NCBI GenBank assembly: GCA_963828075.1 | Contig: CAWHDH010000021.1 | Location: forward strand, 2,294,001 to 2,358,000 | Origin: JACCYI01 sp963828075 | GTDB lineage: Bacteria; Actinomycetota; Thermoleophilia; Solirubrobacterales; Solirubrobacteraceae | Reading direction: 5' to 3' | DNA length: 64,000 nt | Part shown: positions 59,202-64,000 of the stretch, one piece after another | How positions within the stretch are numbered: position 1 is the first letter of the stretch | Layout of the letters: every line of letters begins with the position of its first letter | Made by a program: the position numbers and the translations under genes | Notes under the pieces: generated by a model | Told to the model about the DNA's origin: nothing | The model's database searches: none | The model's input: the letters and a program-made list of their open reading frames with translations, nothing else

Positions 59202-60659
59202 TTAGCCGAGCTTCCGGTGCGGCCGAGCGACCACCAAGTACACCACCCCGACCGTCGCGATGAGCCCGAGCACCAGCGGCGCCGCCCACACCTGGTAGAC
59301 CGGCGCCCCCGGCGGCGCGAGCGACTCGCGCGGCCACGCGATGTTCACCGTCTCGAAGCTCAGCCAGACGACCGCGAGCACGTTGACGACGAGGCCGACC
59401 CGCCCGAGCCGCACCTTGCCGCCGGGGACCCAGGTCCCCCGCAGTCTCGCGACCAGGGCCGCCAGCGCCGTGAGCAGGAACGCGACGTAGATCGCCGCCG
59501 TGCCGAACGCGATCAGGCTGCCGACCGCGGCGGTGTGCAGGCCGAGGAGCAGCCCGAGGCAGGCGGCCACGGTTGTCACGGACACGGCGCCGATCGGCAC
59601 CGCCCGGCGGTCCACGCGGCGCAGGAACGCCGACGCGGGCAGCACGTCGTCGCGGGCGATCGAGAAGATCACGCGCGCCGTGAGGCCCTGGGCGGCGGTC
59701 CCGCAGGCGAGGAACGCGACGAGGATCACGGCCGCGAACGGCTTCTCCGACCACGAGCCGAACGAGGCGGCGACGGCCGTGCCGACCGGGTCGACGTCGG
59801 TGCCGGCGACGACGGCCGCGGGGTCGGGGTGGGCGAGGGTGGCGGCGACCGCGTTGAGGATCACGAGCATGCCGACCGCCAGCAGGGCGAGCCAGATCGC
59901 CGCCGGTACGTGGCGCGCGGCGTCGCGCGTCTCCTCCGAGACGGCGACGCAGGCGTCGAAGCCGATGAACACCCAGCCGCCGACCGCGAGCGCCGCGAGC
60001 ATGCCGGCGCCGACCGACCCGCCGGAGACAGCTTCCGCGCCGAGCGTCGAGGTGAGGATCGACACGTCCTGGGCGCGGAACGCCAGCAGCAGCGCAAGGC
60101 CGATGCCGATCGACGCGATCGCCTCGGCCGCGATGCCGATCCGGATCCCTCGGCGCAGCACCTCGACGCCGAGCGCGCCGACGCCCGCGCACACGACCAC
60201 GAGCAGGATGCCCGTCGCCACGATCGCGTTGGGTGTCGCCTCGAGGCCGACGAGCGTCAGCGCCCACGGCGCGCCGAGGTAGGCGACCGTGGTGTTCGCC
60301 GCGAGGTAGGCGCAGATCGCCACCCAGCCGCTGAACCACCCGTAGGCGCCGCCCATCAGCCGGCGGCTCCACTGGTACGCCCCGCCGGCGATCGGGAACT
60401 CGGACGCCAGTTCGGCGTAGACCGTGATCAGCAGGCACTGCCCGAGCAGCGCAACCGGCAGGACCCAGATCCACGCGGGTCCCGCGACGGTCGTGCCGAC
60501 GAGCGCCACGCCGTAGAGCCCGACCACGGGCGAGATGGCGGCGAAGCCCATGGCCGCGTTGTCGAGGAAGTGCATGCGCCGCGCGAGCTGCTGCGGGTAG
60601 CCGAGCTCGCGCAGGCGGGCGGCGTCGGCGTCGACCGGGGGCGGGGCGGTCAGCGTCAC
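59202..60659 (-). CDS. APC-superfamily amino acid permease
   Basis: A 485-residue transporter with about 12 membrane helices. The N-terminus DAARLRELGYPQQLARRMHFLDNAAMGFAAISPVVGLYGV and GGAYQWSRRLMGG are typical of the ACT (amino acid/choline, GABA permease-like) branch. The substrate could be an amino acid, amine or GABA-like compound. Its GTG start overlaps the LAL regulator's stop as GTGA, so transport and regulation are coupled. Element D lies 15 bp beyond its stop. Confidence 0.92.
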   Translation of the reverse strand: MTLTAPPPVDADAARLRELGYPQQLARRMHFLDNAAMGFAAISPVVGLYGVALVGTTVAGPAWIWVLPVALLGQCLLITVYAELASEFPIAGGAYQWSRRLMGGAYGWFSGWVAICAYLAANTTVAYLGAPWALTLVGLEATPNAIVATGILLVVVCAGVGALGVEVLRRGIRIGIAAEAIASIGIGLALLLAFRAQDVSILTSTLGAEAVSGGSVGAGMLAALAVGGWVFIGFDACVAVSEETRDAARHVPAAIWLALLAVGMLVILNAVAATLAHPDPAAVVAGTDVDPVGTAVAASFGSWSEKPFAAVILVAFLACGTAAQGLTARVIFSIARDDVLPASAFLRRVDRRAVPIGAVSVTTVAACLGLLLGLHTAAVGSLIAFGTAAIYVAFLLTALAALVARLRGTWVPGGKVRLGRVGLVVNVLAVVWLSFETVNIAWPRESLAPPGAPVYQVWAAPLVLGLIATVGVVYLVVARPHRKLG

Positions 60660-63568
60660 GGCGCGCCGGCGCGGCGGGCGCGCTCGACGGCACGGGCCAC
60701 TTCGACGCGCGAAGACACGCCGAGCTTGACGAAGATGTTGCGCAGGTGGGACTCGATCGTCTTCTCGCTGAGGAACAGCGTGCCGGCGACCTCGCGGTTG
60801 GTCTTGCGATCGGTGACCAGCTCGGCGATCTCGAGCTCGCGCTTGGTCAGCGCCGCGACGCCCGAGTCCTCGCCGGTGGCCGGGCCGCGCGTCTCGGCGC
60901 GCGCCCCGAGCCGGCGCAGCTCGCGGCGCATCTCGTCGCGGACGCGGACCGAGCCGCAGGCGTCGAGCTCGGCCTCGGCGTGGCGCAGCACCGCGATCGC
61001 CTCCACGCGCTCCCCGGCGGCGGCGAGGGCGCGGCCGGCCAGCGCGTGCGCGAACGCCTCGGGCAGCCGCGCGCCGGCGGCCGCGAACGCCGCGGCGGCC
61101 TCGGTCGCCACGCGGGCCGCGGCCGGAGCGTCGCCCTGGGCGAGCAGCACGGCCGCCCGCGCCCGGCGCGCCAGCCCCGCCGGCAGGTCGAGGCCGAGCG
61201 CCTCCGCGTGGTCCTCGGCTCGGCGCACGTAGCCGTCGGCGGCGTCGAGCTGCCCGCGCGCGAGCTCGACGAGCGCGAGGACCTCCCAGTCGAAGCACTT
61301 CTCCACCGGGATCTTGTGCGGGAGGTCGTCGCCGCCGAGGGCGTGCATCAGCTGCCAGGCGCGCTCCACGTCCCCGGCCTCGAAGATCGACATGCTGATG
61401 ACCCACCCGGGGCCCCCGCCGCCCGCGGGCATCGTGGCGCCGGCCAGCCGCCCGCCGATCCGCGCGCTCTCCTCGCCGGCGGCGATCGCCTCGTCGAGCC
61501 GGCCGGCGTGGTAATGGGCGTAGGCCAGCTCGAACAGCGCCCAGAAGAGGTCGTGCGGGCTGGCCGAGAGCCGCGTCGCCTCGACCGCCGCCTCGCACAG
61601 CTCGATCGCCTCGGCCACGCGCCCCTGCATCTCGAACGTGTAGCCCTTGACGAGCATGATCGGGACGAGCAGCCGGCCCTCGCCGGTGGCGCGGGCGATC
61701 GCGATGCCGCGATCGGCGTGCGCGACGGCGGCGTCGTAGTGCTCGAGGTAGTTCTCGGCCCAGCCGAGGTAGTAGAGCGCCTCGACCCGCGGGGCCAGCT
61801 CGGCGTCCGACAGGCGGTCGACGAGGGAGACCGCCTCCTCGCGGTGCTCCCGCGCGGCGGCCGTCTGCCCGGCGGCGGCCTCCCCGAGGCAGAGCGCCGA
61901 TGCCGCCGTCGCCAGCAGCACGCGGTCCCCGGTGGCCCGCGCCGCCTCGAGCGCGCCATGGCCCCGCGCCACCGTCTGCTCGAAGTCCATCTCGTAGAGG
62001 CCGTCGACCGTCAGCTCGATCTGCAGCGCGGCGGCCGCCGGGGTCGAGCGGTCGGGCAGGTCCTCCCAGGCACGGGCGAGCCGGGCGTGCGCCTCGGGGT
62101 GGCGGCCGAGCCAGTGCTCGACGGCGGCGCAGCGCGCGGTCAGCTCGACCCGCTCGGCCTGCGCCTCGGGCGGGAGCCGCTCGATCGCGTCCAGCAGCGT
62201 CGCGCGGCACCGGTCGAGCTCCCCGAGCGAGCGCAGCGCGCCGGCGAGCGCCACGCGCACGGCGACCTGGCGCTCGCCGTCGCCGGCCGGCAGCAGCCGC
62301 AGGGCCGCGTCGAACCAGTGCGTCGCCGCCGCCGGCGCGCGGGCCGCCGTCGCCTCGCCGGCCTCCAGCAGCAGCGTGATGGCCTCCTCGTCGCCGGGAC
62401 TCGCCGACTGCTCGACGTGGTGGGCGCGCTCCGCGGCGGCCGCGCCGCGGGCCGCGAGCGCGGTGGACGCCCGCGCGTGCGCGGCCAGCCGCCAGCCGCC
62501 GCGGGCCGACTCGTAGACCGCTCGTCGGACCAGCGGATGGCGGAAGCCGAAGCGCCGCGGGACCGAGGTCGGTCGCACGAGGTCGACCGCCAGCAGGCCG
62601 TCCAGGGCGGAAAGCGCATCGGGGGTCGGCAGCTCGGCGATCGCCGCCGCGAGGTCGGGCTCGAACGGCTCGCCGGCGACCGCCGCCGCCTCGAGCAGCG
62701 CCCGCTCGGGCGGCGACAGGGAGGCGAGCTCCTCGGCCAGCGAGGCCGCGACCGCCGGCGGCACCCCGGCGCCGCCGTTGCCCGACGGAGCGCCGCCGGG
62801 CGCCGCCGCGAGCCCCTCGCCGCCGGCACGGGCGAGCTGCTCGAGGTAGAACGGGTTGCCCCCGCCGTGGCGATAGATGGCGGCCGCCGACCGGGGATCG
62901 AGGTCGCCCAGCAGCTCCGCTGCGTGGGCCTCCGACAGCAGCCCCAGCGAGATCCGGCGGGCGGAGGGAACCGCGAGGGCGGCGGCGAGCCGGCCCGGCG
63001 CCTGGCCCGGGCGGAACGCCAGCGCGAACAGGATCGGCGCGTCGGCGCCGCGGCGCAGCAGCGACGCGATCAGCTCGACTGACGCGCCGTCGCTCCAGTG
63101 CAGGTCGTCGAGCACCAGCACGAGGGGGCGATCGGCGGCGAGGAGCTCGAGCAGGCGGCGCACCGCCCGGTGGCTGCGGTAGCGCTCGTCGGCGGGCGAG
63201 TCGCGCGGAGCGACGCCCGGGGGCCGCAGCGACGGCAGGATCTCCCCGAGCTCGAGGACGGCGTCGGCCGGCCAGATCGCGGGCAGGTCGAGTTCCTGGG
63301 AGGCGACGTAGGCGTCGAGTGCGTCGGCCCAGACGCTGAACGGGAGGTCGCGCTCGAACTCGGCCGCGGCGCCCGTGAGCACGAGGCAGCCGCGCCCCTC
63401 CGCGCGGTCGCGGAGCTCGGCGAGCAGGCGCGTCTTGCCGATTCCCGGCTCGCCCTCGATCGCGACGCAGGCGGATGTCCGGCCGGCGAGCGCGCCGACC
63501 ATGGCGTCGAGTTGCGCAAGCTCGGCGTCGCGTCCCACCGTCGGCCCGGCATGGGCGTCGATGGCCAT
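60656..63568 (-). CDS. LAL-type LuxR-family ATP-dependent regulator
   Basis: A 970-residue large LuxR regulator. It has an N-terminal AAA_16 ATPase with Walker A GEPGIGKT (39-46) and Walker B LVLVLDDLHWSDG (about 150). A long alpha-helical TPR-like region (about 350-880) senses inducer. A C-terminal LuxR helix-turn-helix follows (about 905-970: LTKRELEIAELVTDRKTNREVAGTLFLSEKTIESHLRNIFVKLGV). MalT is the model for this layout. It probably activates the permease that is translationally coupled downstream, or other genes. The inducer is unknown. Confidence 0.93.
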   Translation of the reverse strand: MAIDAHAGPTVGRDAELAQLDAMVGALAGRTSACVAIEGEPGIGKTRLLAELRDRAEGRGCLVLTGAAAEFERDLPFSVWADALDAYVASQELDLPAIWPADAVLELGEILPSLRPPGVAPRDSPADERYRSHRAVRRLLELLAADRPLVLVLDDLHWSDGASVELIASLLRRGADAPILFALAFRPGQAPGRLAAALAVPSARRISLGLLSEAHAAELLGDLDPRSAAAIYRHGGGNPFYLEQLARAGGEGLAAAPGGAPSGNGGAGVPPAVAASLAEELASLSPPERALLEAAAVAGEPFEPDLAAAIAELPTPDALSALDGLLAVDLVRPTSVPRRFGFRHPLVRRAVYESARGGWRLAAHARASTALAARGAAAAERAHHVEQSASPGDEEAITLLLEAGEATAARAPAAATHWFDAALRLLPAGDGERQVAVRVALAGALRSLGELDRCRATLLDAIERLPPEAQAERVELTARCAAVEHWLGRHPEAHARLARAWEDLPDRSTPAAAALQIELTVDGLYEMDFEQTVARGHGALEAARATGDRVLLATAASALCLGEAAAGQTAAAREHREEAVSLVDRLSDAELAPRVEALYYLGWAENYLEHYDAAVAHADRGIAIARATGEGRLLVPIMLVKGYTFEMQGRVAEAIELCEAAVEATRLSASPHDLFWALFELAYAHYHAGRLDEAIAAGEESARIGGRLAGATMPAGGGGPGWVISMSIFEAGDVERAWQLMHALGGDDLPHKIPVEKCFDWEVLALVELARGQLDAADGYVRRAEDHAEALGLDLPAGLARRARAAVLLAQGDAPAAARVATEAAAAFAAAGARLPEAFAHALAGRALAAAGERVEAIAVLRHAEAELDACGSVRVRDEMRRELRRLGARAETRGPATGEDSGVAALTKRELEIAELVTDRKTNREVAGTLFLSEKTIESHLRNIFVKLGVSSRVEVARAVERARRAGAP

Positions 63569-63613
63569 CAGGGACGCGAGCCTATCCCGAACGGTCAGGG
63601 GTTTCAGGGTTCC

Positions 63614-63645
63614 GGTTCAGGGTCCGCCACCGATGTTCGGAGGCG
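63614..63645 (+). promoter_or_regulatory. 32-bp motif upstream of the MMPL gene, second copy at 58651
   Basis: The block begins GGTTCAGGG and includes CCGATGTTC. It matches 58651-58682 at 27 of 32 positions. Both copies lie 20-55 bp before a purine-rich ribosome binding site and a start codon. It could be a promoter for an alternative sigma factor or a regulator site. The first copy overlaps the end of the enoyl-CoA hydratase gene. Confidence 0.45.
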
Positions 63646-63667
63646 GCTGCGCGAGGAGGGTGGCGGC

Positions 63668-63700
63668 ATGCACTCAACGCGACCGAGGGGAACCTCTTGA
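63668..63700 (+). CDS. Ten-codon leader ORF overlapping the MMPL start
   Basis: ATG CAC TCA ACG ... TCT TGA encodes MHSTRPRGTS. GAGGAGGG sits 7-10 bases upstream. The TGA (63698-63700) overlaps the TTG start (63697-63699) of the MMPL gene as TTGA. The leader could couple translation or act as an attenuator. It may also be chance; it is too short to judge by composition. Confidence 0.4.
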   Translation: MHSTRPRGTS

Positions 63701-64000
63701 AGCCACGTCGGAACATCGCAGCACGAGCCGGGGCCTGGAGCGCCCGGCATAGGAAGACGGCGGTCATCGGCTGGCTCGTCTTCTGCATCGTCGCCTTCAT
63801 GGGCGGCAACATGCTGGGCGGGGCGAAGAAGATCGAGCAGACCGACCTCGGCGTCGGCGACGCCGGCCGCGCCACCAAGCTGATCGCCGAGTCGTTCCCC
63901 GAGAACGCCGGCGAGATGGTGCTCATCTCGAGCACGAAGCACGACGCCCGCGACCCGCAGTTCAAGGCCGCGGTCTCAGAGCTCGGCCGGACGCTCGAGG
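63697..64000 (+). CDS. MMPL/RND-family transporter (N-terminal part)
   Basis: The first 101 codons of a gene that runs off the right edge. The start reads (TTG)KPRRNIAARAGAWSARHRKTAVIGWLVFCIVAFMGGNMLGGAKKIEQ. The ARxGAWSARHRKTAVIGWLVF pattern plus one membrane helix and the outer-loop start (TDLGVGDAGRATKLIAESFPENAGEMVLI) is that of the MMPL lipid/drug exporters. The TTG has GAGGGG about 7 bases upstream and no in-frame ATG before it. In actinobacteria these proteins export lipids or siderophores. The cargo here is unknown. Confidence 0.85.
   Translation, partial: MKPRRNIAARAGAWSARHRKTAVIGWLVFCIVAFMGGNMLGGAKKIEQTDLGVGDAGRATKLIAESFPENAGEMVLISSTKHDARDPQFKAAVSELGRTLE

Noticed and set aside
59217..61232. 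A long plus-strand frame opposite the permease and LAL regulator
   Set aside because: Its composition is that of a GC-rich shadow frame; the minus-strand genes are complete and motif-bearing.

Overview
The window is very GC-rich and gene-dense (estimated by eye above 70% GC). Stops and starts often overlap (ATGA, GTGA, TTGA), and GTG or TTG starts are common. The gene set fits a high-GC Gram-positive bacterium: CIRCE-controlled groES-groEL, a fused PafBC regulator, an Lhr-Nei2 pair, wax ester synthase (WS/DGAT), several ECF sigma/anti-sigma pairs, L,D-transpeptidase, delta-60 repeat protein, LAL-type LuxR regulator and MMPL transporter. I infer Actinomycetota, probably Thermoleophilia/Solirubrobacterales. 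The order-level placement is inference from gene content, not a search result. I saw no tRNA, rRNA, CRISPR array, transposase or phage gene.

Layout. 1-900: groEL start and groES (minus) behind a promoter and two CIRCE operators. 0.9-5.6 kb: methyltransferase, ASCH protein, Nudix hydrolase, Crp-like regulator, an ECF sigma/DUF4349 membrane pair and a secreted protein. 5.6-13.4 kb: a DNA-repair stretch, with Lhr, Nei2 and a phosphodiesterase translationally coupled, then a uracil-DNA glycosylase coupled to a TetR regulator. 13.4-25 kb: surface and envelope genes (rfbB, rfbD, rfbA for dTDP-rhamnose), a frameshifted PucR-type regulator, a desaturase, an Ntn-hydrolase acylase and a large delta-60 exported protein. 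25-30 kb: PafBC fusion, response regulator, HD exonuclease-like protein, second ECF sigma pair. 30-43.5 kb: mixed metabolism and transport, including WS/DGAT, RNase D, a decayed flavin monooxygenase, CBS protein, secreted GDPD and a SpoIIE-type phosphatase. 43.9-47.3 kb: TrpB2, a YbdK-like ligase and an NmrA-like protein. 47.5-58.7 kb: an IclR-controlled operon running acyl-CoA dehydrogenase, a complete oligopeptide-type ABC importer, a PECR-like reductase, an NDP-forming acyl-CoA synthetase and an enoyl-CoA hydratase. It looks like uptake, CoA activation and beta-oxidation-like breakdown of an unknown acid. 59-64 kb: amino-acid permease with its LAL regulator, and the start of an MMPL transporter.

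The most unusual signal is non-coding. Four intergenic elements (about 150-300 bp, near 30.3, 43.6, 47.4 and 58.9 kb) share related terminal inverted repeats. Each encloses internal hairpins, and each sits just downstream of a minus-strand gene. Three share one core; the fourth has the same ends around a different core. They look like a modular family of non-autonomous (MITE/REP-like) elements or structured 3' elements. Two genes are broken by single-base changes: the PucR regulator (one extra base, which joins it in frame to rfbD) and the monooxygenase remnant (one missing base plus loss of its FAD domain).
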